From contig CAWBOY010000001.1 of assembly GCA_963790585.1 (NCBI GenBank), positions 558,001-622,000 on the forward strand: a stretch of 64,000 nucleotides of DNA, read 5' to 3'. Shown one piece after another: positions 47,853-56,288 of the stretch. The notes under the pieces are model-generated. The model worked only from the letters and a program-made list of their open reading frames with translations, searched no databases and had not been told where the DNA came from. A program made the position numbers and the translations under genes. The stretch is from CAWBOY01 sp963790585 (GTDB lineage: Bacteria; Planctomycetota; Planctomycetia; Gemmatales; Gemmataceae). Numbering within the stretch: position 1 is the first letter of the stretch; each line of letters opens with the position of its first letter.

Positions 47853-47884
47853 ACCGGACGAAGTTACTTCCGTCACTGGAGAAG

Positions 47885-48331
47885 ATGCACTTGATTAATC
47901 GCGACGCACGTTGTGTCTACATCGGTGATAACTTCGCCCAAGCCGAAGTTGTCGCGCTTTGGCTATCGGAGCAAGGCGTTCCTGCTAAGGTCATGAACGG
48001 GGCCACTATGGGAGGGCTTGACGGCCTGACTTGGATGTCCAGCAGCGGCGTATCGCCGCGGGGAGTCGAGGTGTGGGTGTCGAACGACGCCCAAATCGCG
48101 CAAGCCAAAGAACTGGTCACCGAACACCAAGCGGTACTCGATTTAAAGGCCCTTCGGACCGCAGACGCACCCGAGACGATCGAAGTCGTTTGCGAGGACT
48201 GCGGCAGGTCGACGAAATTCTCCGGAAAAGAGAGCGGGTCGGTGCAGAATTGTGTTCATTGCGGAGCGTATATGGATTTATTCGCAGACACAGAGGATTG
48301 GGGCGAGGGGGAGGCAGAAACCGAGGGATGA
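47885..48331 (+). CDS. DUF2007-type putative signal-transducing protein
   Basis: 148 residues from ATG 47885 (ctggagaag just upstream); an out-of-family upstream start at 47816 is rejected. The N-terminal half matches the DUF2007 pattern: CVYIGDNFAQAEVVALWLSE, QGVPAKVMNGATMGG, VEVWVSNDAQIAQAKELVTE. The C-terminal part is a zinc-ribbon-like Cys set (VVCEDCGRSTKFSGKE; QNCVHCGAYMDLF). The family is predicted to take part in signalling, but no mechanism is known. Pairs with the zinc-ribbon membrane protein upstream; convergent with the PLP enzyme, with only four bases between stops. Confidence 0.85.
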   Translation: MHLINRDARCVYIGDNFAQAEVVALWLSEQGVPAKVMNGATMGGLDGLTWMSSSGVSPRGVEVWVSNDAQIAQAKELVTEHQAVLDLKALRTADAPETIEVVCEDCGRSTKFSGKESGSVQNCVHCGAYMDLFADTEDWGEGEAETEG

Positions 48332-48335
48332 GAAC

Positions 48336-49499
48336 CTAATTGCGGCACTTTCCACTCAATCCCTTCGCCATCTCCGCCTTGATCTGCTCCAACTCCTCGC
48401 ACCCCACCGACAATCGTATCAACCCATCCGAGATCCCCTGTCGTTGTTTCTCGGCGGGGCTTACCGAGCGATGGGACGTCGTTCCCGGATGGCTGAGCGT
48501 AGTAGTCGTGTTTCCCAATGAAGGGCTGAAGGGGATGCCCGGAGCGCGGCGCATGAATTGGTTCACGGTTTCACGGCCTCCGTCCAGCTCGAAGCATAGC
48601 ATGTTGCCGAATTTGCCGTCGGTCAGTTTGCCTGCAAGAGCATGGTCGGGATGATCCGATCTGCCGGGATAAATGACGCGCTTGATGCCGGGTTGATTCG
48701 CCAGCCAGTCGGCCAAATTCCTTGCATTACAAGAGGCGGCGCGCATGCGCAAAACAAGGGACGACACGCCGCGTTCGGCGAGCCAGCAGTCGAACGGGTT
48801 GGCCGCGAAACCCCAAGTGCTGCCGACGGCGGAGACTTCTTGCTGCCATTCGCCGCGACCGGCGACGAGGCCGAGCATGACGTCGCTATGGCCGCCGATC
48901 ATCTTTGTCAGGCTTTCCATCACCAAATCCGCGCCAAGCTCTAGGGGCCGAACCAGCGCAGGTGTGGCGAAGGTATTATCAACGACTAACACGCAACCCT
49001 TATCGTGCGCCAGCTTGGCCAAGGCTTCCAGGTCGCACATCCGACAAAGCGGGTTAGACATCGTCTCCACGAATAATACTTTCGCGGGCGTTTCTAGAGC
49101 ACGCTGGACTAACTCGAGGTCATTGCAATCCACGAACGACGTCTTGACGCCGAAACGGCTGATTTCGTCGCGCAAGAGTTGTGTCGTCTTGCCATAGAGG
49201 CGATTGCTGGCAACGATACGTCCGCCCTGCTGCATGGTGGCCAGGAGAATGGCGCTGATGGCCCCCATGCCGGTGCCACAGACATAGGACCATTCGCCGC
49301 CTTCGAGCTTGGCGAGGGTGGCCGCCAGGTGCCGGGCATTCGGGTGGCCGTCGCGGGAATACACGAAGCCGGGTTCTTCACCGTCCCATACGCGATCGAG
49401 CGTATCGAGATCGGGTAAGGTGTAAACCGTGGAAAGGTGAATCGGCTGAATGAGCGGCCGGCTGGCGCCGAAGTCGCTCACGTCACGTTTGTCGGCCAT
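48336..49499 (-). CDS. PLP-dependent Cys/Met metabolism enzyme (cystathionine gamma-synthase/lyase family)
   Basis: 387 residues, intact. ATG 49499 follows tggagattcgacg. Fold-type I motifs are clear: PLP phosphate-binding Tyr region GFVYSRDGHPNARHLAATLA, the GTGMGAISAILLAT loop, VLFVETMSNPLCRMCDLEAL, Asp in VLVVDNTFATPALVRPLELG, and the Schiff-base lysine in MESLTKMIGGHSDVMLGLVA. The C-terminal LGNTTTTLSHPGTTSHRSVS and DGLIRLSVGCEELEQI are also family-typical. The family performs gamma-replacement or elimination on homoserine, homocysteine or cysteine derivatives; which one (synthase, lyase, methionine gamma-lyase) cannot be told by eye. Monocistronic. Confidence 0.93.
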   Translation of the reverse strand: MADKRDVSDFGASRPLIQPIHLSTVYTLPDLDTLDRVWDGEEPGFVYSRDGHPNARHLAATLAKLEGGEWSYVCGTGMGAISAILLATMQQGGRIVASNRLYGKTTQLLRDEISRFGVKTSFVDCNDLELVQRALETPAKVLFVETMSNPLCRMCDLEALAKLAHDKGCVLVVDNTFATPALVRPLELGADLVMESLTKMIGGHSDVMLGLVAGRGEWQQEVSAVGSTWGFAANPFDCWLAERGVSSLVLRMRAASCNARNLADWLANQPGIKRVIYPGRSDHPDHALAGKLTDGKFGNMLCFELDGGRETVNQFMRRAPGIPFSPSLGNTTTTLSHPGTTSHRSVSPAEKQRQGISDGLIRLSVGCEELEQIKAEMAKGLSGKCRN

Positions 49500-49535
49500 C
49501 GTCGAATCTCCAGATGGCCTGCGTGATTTCTAGAG

Positions 49536-49605
49536 GGTTACCATCCTGGAGCGCAAGCGACGGGCTTGCCTAAGAACCCGTCGCTTGTGCTCCAGGATGG
49601 TTACC
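49536..49605. terminator. Strong inverted repeat downstream of the lipoprotein gene
   Basis: Arms of about 29 bases (ccatcctggagcgcaagcga / tcgcttgtgctccaggatgg in the core, two mismatches) around a short loop. It lies 20 bp after the lipoprotein stop and 37 bp before the PLP enzyme start, so it likely ends the former. No T-run, so a MITE relic is also possible. Confidence 0.75.
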
Positions 49606-49624
49606 TTGCTTGATAAATCAGAAA

Positions 49625-50611
49625 TCACTTCTCGGCCTTCAGGTTTTGTAGCAATGTCTGGGCCGCGATCAACAGAGTCCGGTTCTCTTCTTGGTCGGCC
49701 TTAAAGCCGAGGCGGGCAGCTTCGTCGCGCGCTTGCGTGTCGTCCATACCGACGTAAATTCGATAATGTAGATACCACAAGGTGCCCGTGAGCGATAGAT
49801 TCTTGTCGTCGTACACAAAGAGCGGGAGGTTCGTCTGGTCGGTCACGAGGCTGTTGAATTTATCCAAGGTCGCCTTGTCAAGCGTCCGTGGCGACAGTTC
49901 GAGGCGCTCGTATTTCAGGCCGACTTTCTCGATCAAGCGGCGGGCGGCCGAATCGTCTTCGCCGGGGGCCGTGACATTCAATACGGTGCGATAACCTTGG
50001 CGTTTGAGCCAATCAAAACCTTGCGGAAATGGCTTCAAGCCGTTGCTCACGTTTGTGCGCGCGAGGGCATATTGCGGAATATCCAGCGGCAGCGCGTCGG
50101 CAGCGGCCTCCTTTTCCTTGGGTTTGTTCTCGCCTTCGACGCGCGGCATCTCGCGCGGCGCGATGGGAGGTTCCGCGAAATCGGGCGGATACAGTTGGAC
50201 CTGCGAGCGCGGAGGCGTATCGGTTAATGGCTTGGGAGCCTCCGCGCGTTGCTCAGGGAGCGGCTGCGGGCCCTGCAAATAAGCCTGCGCTGAAGGTTGC
50301 TGAGGTTGAGCTGGGGCTCCACGCCAGACAAGCGGATCGTCGGGAATGCTCGGCGTGTAACCACCTTGAGCGCGCACTTGCGGCAATGTGGGCGCTGAGG
50401 CTGAGGGGATCTGCGCCGGCACAGCGGGAGGTAGGTAACCAGGAGGCGGTGCGTAGCCTGGCTGAGGAACATAAACCGGCGCCATGACGACAGGCGGTCG
50501 AGGCGGAGGCGGGTTGCGGTGAAATAGCTTACATGGCCCACCGCAACAACCTGAAAGTGCGCTCAGGATCAGACCTGGCAACACTACTTTTCGCATCGAT
50601 AGACGGTTCAT
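49625..50611 (-). CDS. Lipoprotein with Pro-rich region and degenerate phosphatase-like domain
   Basis: 328 residues. ATG 50611 has aggaggcgctt upstream. A lipobox (LILSALSGC, cleavage before Cys about 22) is followed by a Pro/Gln-rich linker to about 160, likely extended in the periplasm. The C-terminal domain has the order of a dual-specificity phosphatase: YALARTNVSNGLKPFPQGFD, LKRQGYRTVLNVTAPGEDDS, KVGLKYERLELSP. Where the P-loop HCxxGxxR should be it has PLFVYDDKNLSLTGTLWYLH, without catalytic Cys or Arg. It is therefore probably a pseudo-phosphatase binding module, which is inference. Tethered to a membrane, likely the outer one. Confidence 0.8.
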   Translation of the reverse strand: MNRLSMRKVVLPGLILSALSGCCGGPCKLFHRNPPPPRPPVVMAPVYVPQPGYAPPPGYLPPAVPAQIPSASAPTLPQVRAQGGYTPSIPDDPLVWRGAPAQPQQPSAQAYLQGPQPLPEQRAEAPKPLTDTPPRSQVQLYPPDFAEPPIAPREMPRVEGENKPKEKEAAADALPLDIPQYALARTNVSNGLKPFPQGFDWLKRQGYRTVLNVTAPGEDDSAARRLIEKVGLKYERLELSPRTLDKATLDKFNSLVTDQTNLPLFVYDDKNLSLTGTLWYLHYRIYVGMDDTQARDEAARLGFKADQEENRTLLIAAQTLLQNLKAEK

Positions 50612-50859
50612 AAGCGCCTCCTCCTATCCGGTTCTCACTCAATCTTACGCAAACGAGGAAGCGCATCCGATAGTTAAAAGCCAAAGAATACGGCGATATT
50701 GTGCGGAGCACAGCGGGGCGTATGGATTGCGCGGACGGCGCGGGCTTGGAAAGAGCGGCGAGCTTGCGCTAGAGGCTGGTGAGAGCGAATCGCTTAACTC
50801 CGCGAGGTTTTACTAAGATGCCGTTGCGTGAAGCGAAGAAGCTATCGGGAGGCGTCATC

Positions 50860-52801
50860 ATGGAACAGCCGATTATCGTCTGCGGGCTCGGTCGAATGGG
50901 GTGGCGCGTCTTGGATTTATTGCAGGCCGCCCAAATACCCGTCGTCATGATCGATTCAAAGTGCCGCCCCGACGACCCGGGACTTAAAGGTGCCAAGCTG
51001 ATCGTGGGCGATTTTCGCCGGCGCGAACTCCTCGAAGAGGCCGGCGTTACTTCCGCACGCGGCGTATTGATTTTAACTGCGGACGACCTTCTAAATATCA
51101 CAGTGGCGCTGACCGTCGGTTCGCTCAATCCCGACGTGCGTATCGTCGTGCGCATGTTCAATCAGAATCTACTGCAACGCCTTGGCCAGACGGTCAAAAA
51201 TGTCTTCGCGTTAAGCACTTCGCTACTCACAGCACCGATTATTGCTGTCACCGCGTTGACAGGCAAAGGGCTAGGGACGGTCACAATCTCAGATCATGTC
51301 AACAAGCGGCAGATGGCGGAGCTGCAGATCAGCGTCGGTTCCAGCCTGTGCGGCAAATCGATCCGCTCTTCGCTTGGACAACGCGAGGCCCAGGTTCTCG
51401 CGCACATGCCGGCGTACGGTCCGCCTCAATTTCTACTCGAAGTTGCCACGGAAACAACGCTTTCCGCCGGCGATCGGCTCGTCGTCTGCGGCGCGTCGGC
51501 CACATTGGACGCGCTCGTCGAAGAGAGCAATCCGGCGAGTGGCGCCCATATATTTTGGGCGGGCCGTCTGCGGCGGCTTGGCAGAATGCTCAGCCGCACG
51601 ATCACGGAACTCGATAAAGCGGTCCTCATTTGTACGCTCGTCCTCATCGCGGTGTTGTTCGTCAGCACGTTGGTACTTCATCTCGGCCACAGTCAATTGT
51701 CGATCTCCGAGGCTCTGTACCGCACCGTCAGCATTATGGCGACGGGGGCCAGTCTGGGGGCCGAGTCATACTCAGGATCGCTGAAGATTTTCGTTGCCGT
51801 CCTTCGCATCATCGGCGCTGCTCTCCTTGCCGCATTCACGGCCATCGTCACGAATTACCTGCTCCGCGCGGCTCGGCGGCATTCTGGAAGTAAGGCACAT
51901 TCCTGAAGGCGGGCATATCGTGGTCTGCGGCCTCAGTCCGATCGGCTTTCGTGTCGTCGAGGAGCTTATTACGTATGGCCAGCGCGTTGTCGTAATCGAA
52001 TGTGCCGCGGACAATCGCTTCGTCGTGACCGCGCGGCGTCTGGGAGTCGCGGTCATCATCGGCGACGCGACAATTCCTGAAGTTCTGCGCCAGGCACGTG
52101 TGGCGACAGCTCGTTCCGTGGTTATAACGACCAATAAAGATCTGGTAAATCTAGAAGTTGCCCTGCTGGTGCGAGAGCAGAACAGCACACAGCGTGTGGT
52201 GTTGCTGCAATCCGATCCAAACCTCGCGCACATGCTTCGTGAAGGCGCCCGCATTCGCCTGGCGTTCTCGCCGCCGACTTTGGCTGCCCCCGCGTTCGTG
52301 GCCGGTTTGTTCGGTGATCGCGTACAAAGCCTGTTCGTGCTCGAAGAGCGCATGTTCGCCGTCATTGACCTGGTTACATCTGCCGGTGATTTACTCATTG
52401 GCCAATCACTGCGAACCCTGGCGATCGATTACCAACTGTTGCCTGTGGCCCTCCTTCCGCACGAAGGACCATCTCCTCGGAATTTGCTCCAAGCCCGCAT
52501 TCGGCAGGGCGACCGCTTGATCGCTATTTTGGCGTTAAACGATCTCCAAAAACTCCTACGACGCCAGCCGTCGTCTGCCGCTTTCGAGGTTGAGGCGACA
52601 TCATGTCCCTTGCCCATGCGTGGCTGGCTTGCGGGCCTGGCGCGTGTCACGCGCGGCCTCAAGGCGGATGAGGCAGATCAGTTGCCCGACCAACTCCCCG
52701 CGATCATCGGCACCGGCCTGACGCGCGGCCAAGCAGAAGACCTCCTGGCCCAACTAGCCCGCGAGCGCGTCGATGCGCGTTTGCGTGAATTGGTTGGGTA
52801 G
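50860..52801 (+). CDS. RCK / two-helix membrane / RCK protein (TrkA-N and ion-channel-like), one frameshift
   Basis: About 647 residues after joining two frames near 51875. The start at ATG 50860 (atcgggaggcgtcatc) is preferred over 50779. First RCK-N domain: IIVCGLGRMGWRVLDLLQAA with its GxGxxG NAD site; an RCK-C-like part follows (ELQISVGSSLCGKSIRSSLG). Then two helices, DKAVLICTLVLIAVLFVSTL and KIFVAVLRIIGAALLAAFTA, surrounding a pore-loop position. After the break: second RCK-N (IVVCGLSPIGFRVVEELITY) and RCK-C (DLLIGQSLRTLAIDYQLLPV). The loop reads IMATGASLGAESYSGS where K+ channels have TVGYGD, so potassium selectivity is doubtful. It may be a regulated channel of another ion or a redox-sensing membrane regulator. 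Confidence 0.8.
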
Positions 52802-53086
52802 ACCTTCCAATGATCGTCAGGCAGTGAATGTCCTCAAACGGTAATTATGCTCCGAGGTGGGCCGCGGCTTAACTTCATGGCATTTGTGCCCGTCCCTTTT
52901 ATTTTATGCGTCGCCCTGTTTGTGCGCCGATTTAGGATAGGGCAGACTTCGTTTCTGATCGGAATGACCTACCTCCATTGCTTTGGAAAAAGCACGACCA
53001 AGATCCCCTTTTTTGATTAGCTACGGAAGACCGAGACTGATATAAGGAAGATCTCACAGTCTACGTATTTCAAGGGAGCACCTCCG

Positions 53087-55279
53087 ATGACCCGAATCGC
53101 CTTATGTATCGTTTTGGGATCTTTTTTGGGGGGCACTGCTCGCGGAAGCGCCGGAATTCGATCGACACGTTGGCAAAGAGCCGGCTTACAAATCCAAAGC
53201 TCCCACGTACGGCGCGCTTCTCTTTGGCCCAGAGGGTAAGGATCGCGTTTGGCTCGTATTGGATGGCGACGTTTTATACGTCGATCACAACGGCAATGGC
53301 GATCTCACGGAGCCGTCCAAAAAGATTGCCATCACGAAGAATCCCGGAACGAATCCTGAGGAAGACGGCTTCTACTTCGAGGTTCGCGATTTGCTCGTGG
53401 GCGGCCGTAAGCACAGAAATCTGCTCGTGTCCTTTACGCCTCTCAAACGATACTCGCAGACCAATGCCGGGAAGTACGAAGCTGTCAAAGCGGCATTCGC
53501 CAGAGATCCGAAGGCGCTCGTGGTTTATATATCGCTTTGCGTCGAGCTACCGGGCTTGAAAGGTGGCGAAGCCGAGGACCGAGTGGACTTCCGCGCGGGC
53601 TGGCTCGACTCTACGGGGGTGTTCCAGTTCGCCGATTCTCCCGCCAAAGCTCCTGCTGTGTGGTACGGTGGACCTTTTCAGATCACCTTTTATGACACGG
53701 CCCCGACGCTGCAAGTGGGCCGCGAACGCGAGGTGAATCTCTGTGTCGGCTCACTTGGGATTGGCCCGGGGACCATTGCGAAAATCGGCTACGAAGGCAC
53801 GATTACGCCGAAAATCAAGCCGGTTGTTGAAGTTAGCTACGCCACGATGCAGCCCGGTGGGGCGCCAATCAAGGAGCGCTTCGAGATCAAGGATCGTTGC
53901 TGTACGGTGAATTTCTTTGGACCAGCTAAAGTTCAAGAGAACGCCAAAGCTGGAACGGCCACGATAACCCTTTCCTTCGATGCCTGGACCGGGGCCAAAG
54001 TTGCGCCGAGCACCCACACCGTAACTCTCTTGCCCGCCAGAACGCGGCCGAAAGACGAGCCAGTTGCTAAAAACTTGATCGCTTCCCTGGCCAATTCGGA
54101 TCGAAAAGCATCCGTGACGAGAGTGATGTTTTCCCCCGATGGTACGAAGTTGTTTAGTTCTGGCTATCCTTCCGGCATCGTCCAAATTTGGGACGTGGCT
54201 TCAAAGAAACAGATTAGCCAGATCCTCACTCCATCGGGCTATCGCGGAACGGACGAATACGCTCTGCTTGATGCCGACTGGAAGACTCTCTATGTGCCCA
54301 TTGAAAAGCGGACGACGACACGCATTGATATCGATGGGAAAAAAGCCTATCGATTCGACTATTCAGGTGAAATCCGCGTTTGGGATTTGGCATCGGGAAA
54401 AATGATCGAGCCGCTTCGGCCTGAGCCTGGCTACGGCACTCAAGCAGCGTTTTTATCACCGTCGAAGAGCATACTCATCAGTATCGAGCGCCCCGCCGAC
54501 ACAAGCGTCGATAGAGAAGTTAAGGGTGTGATGTTCGTATGGGATCTTAAATCTTTGAAAAAGCGGAAGTTGGCGGATGGATTCGACTTCCCCTCATTCG
54601 GTCCCGATGGAGAAACTGTCGACCTCATTTTCACCGACTATTCGCTTAAAAAGTCTTCTCTGAGGCGACTCGACCTCGCAACCGGGCGGGAGCTGGCAAA
54701 ACTAAACTTTCCGGTGAGTGACAGAGTTTTTTCATCGAGCACGTATTCACCAGATGGAAAGCTCCTGGCAGTCCCTCTGGGAGGAAAAAGGGTGCGCCCA
54801 TGGAGACCTGGTTCTTTGATGCCAAAACACTCGTGGTCAAAGGCAAATTGGTCGCCAAGGGGGATCCCGAACGATACGGCTGGGGTACAGGACATTTCAC
54901 TCCTGACAGTAAGACGTATCTCCTTCTCGACGGGGTCGGAGATGTAATCGTCTGGAATCTCGCGGACCAGAAAGTGGAGCGAACGATTAAAACAGGATTC
55001 GATGCATCGGACAAACATGAATTAAGCCCCGATGGCAAGACACTCGCCATCGGCTGGATGCCAAAAATAGAGAACGCGGACGAACTGGACGCCGAAGCGC
55101 CCGATCCGTCGGACTTGCCGCACCCGCGCGTGCTGCTGATCGATCTCTTTGGTTCGACTCCGCCACGGGAACTCATTGCGCCGCGCGGCTACATTGGAGG
55201 CTTAGCCTTTGCGCCGGACGGCAAGACACTGGCCTTCGGCGGCTGCGGGGCCGTGCATCTGTTTGATTTGAGTAAATAA
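53087..55279 (+). CDS. Secreted WD40-repeat protein with EF-hand-like loop, two frameshifts
   Basis: About 730 residues. ATG 53087 (aagggagcacctccg upstream) starts a signal peptide, MTRIALCIVLGSFLG; the frame breaks in a run of six G near 53126 and continues LLAEAPEFDRHVGKEPAYKS. A calcium-type loop, DHNGNGDLTE, lies near residue 70 in a beta domain (about 30-330). WD40 blades follow (VTRVMFSPDGTKLFSSGYPS; GEIRVWDLASGKMIEPLRPE). The second break is in an A5 run near 54790, after which KGAPMETWFFDAKTLVVKG and further blades lead to FGGCGAVHLFDLSK at 55279. Both breaks are in homopolymers. It is a probable periplasmic or surface scaffold; the N-terminal domain is a planctomycete type without known function. 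Confidence 0.82.
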
Positions 55280-55323
55280 AGCGGTTCACCGTGACTCTGC
55301 ATACTGCATCGTTCTACAGGACA

Positions 55324-55409
55324 GTCGCGGCCGGGGTCGGAGTACCGACCCCGGTTTAGCTCGAAAGTATTGCAAGAACCGGGGTCGGAGTACCGACCCC
55401 GGCCACGAC
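55324..55409. repeat. Palindromic ggggtcggagtaccgacccc-type repeat, copy 2
   Basis: Two ccggggtcggagtaccgacc palindromes separated by about 30 bases, within outer arms gtcgcggccgggg / ccccggccacgac. It matches the element at 14061-14144 in both unit and layout. It lies between convergent stops (WD40 gene and the TPR-type membrane gene). Confidence 0.88.
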
Positions 55410-55444
55410 CCTTATTACATTACATCTTTGTTTGGCTCCTTCGC

Positions 55445-56026
55445 TCACGCTTCAGGCTCGGTTCTCGATCGTGTGAGTTTTTCAATCTGCTGCAAACGAT
55501 CTTGGGCCTGCTGTCCCTGTGGAGTAAACGGACAGATCTTGAGAACCGTTCGCAGCGCGACGGCCGCTTGCCGCGGTTGGGCCCGACCGACCCAAGTCTC
55601 GGCCAATTCGAGGCACATTTCAGCCAGCAGCGCTTCGAGATCGCTTGCGATCTCCGTTTCCGGGCCGACCGCGGCCAAAGCTCGAAAGCGGTCGAGCCAA
55701 TCAGCCGCAGGCCGGTCGTCATTGACGGACAGCCGAGTTTCGGGGAGGTGAATTCCCTCAAAATTCAAGGCCGACGCTGCGGGATGCAGGACTGTCACAG
55801 CGTCGCTTGCGCGCCCTTGATCGCGCGTCAGGTCTTTCGGAAATGATATCGTTGATGGCGGCTCCGGTGCGTAGCGTGCCGCTCGGCGCTTTTTGGCCGC
55901 GGCCCCGATCAGATACGATGCGAAGTGCCAAAGGACTAACCCGAGGATACTCACTAGGGGGACGGCCAGGCCCACCCGGAGTACCCACGTGTCGATCCGA
56001 TCCACTTCCGCAATCGGAATGCTCAT
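55445..56026 (-). CDS. Membrane-anchored protein with TPR-like C-terminal part
   Basis: 193 residues. One N-terminal helix (VLRVGLAVPLVSILGLVLWH, about 15-34) with a basic flank, then a helical soluble section (RFRALAAVGPETEIASDLEA; CLELAETWVGRAQPRQAAVA) resembling TPR-like repeats. There is no family assignment. The last residues TEPEA and stop are encoded by the inverted-repeat end of the MITE family seen at 43.2 kb, so the natural C-terminus may have been altered. Divergent from the outer-membrane efflux gene by 262 bp. Confidence 0.72.
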   Translation of the reverse strand: MSIPIAEVDRIDTWVLRVGLAVPLVSILGLVLWHFASYLIGAAAKKRRAARYAPEPPSTISFPKDLTRDQGRASDAVTVLHPAASALNFEGIHLPETRLSVNDDRPAADWLDRFRALAAVGPETEIASDLEALLAEMCLELAETWVGRAQPRQAAVALRTVLKICPFTPQGQQAQDRLQQIEKLTRSRTEPEA

Positions 56027-56288
56027 GAGGTCCGCCCCTTTGCCGCGAGCGCGGCCTTTTTTGCGCGCCGACGCCGCGCATTCTATTCCGACTACGTAAG
56101 CTGCGCCGGATCCGCGAATTATTTCGATTGTTTGCGATCAATTGATCATACCGGTTTTGCCGATAATAGGTGTCGAGCCGATTTTCCTCTTTGCGCATGT
56201 TTCGAGTCAGCGCTGACGCGAAATTGCTTCCTCGACGGTTTGTCCACGCCTAAGTGCGCAGTCACGCGCTACTGAAAAAGAGGCTTCG

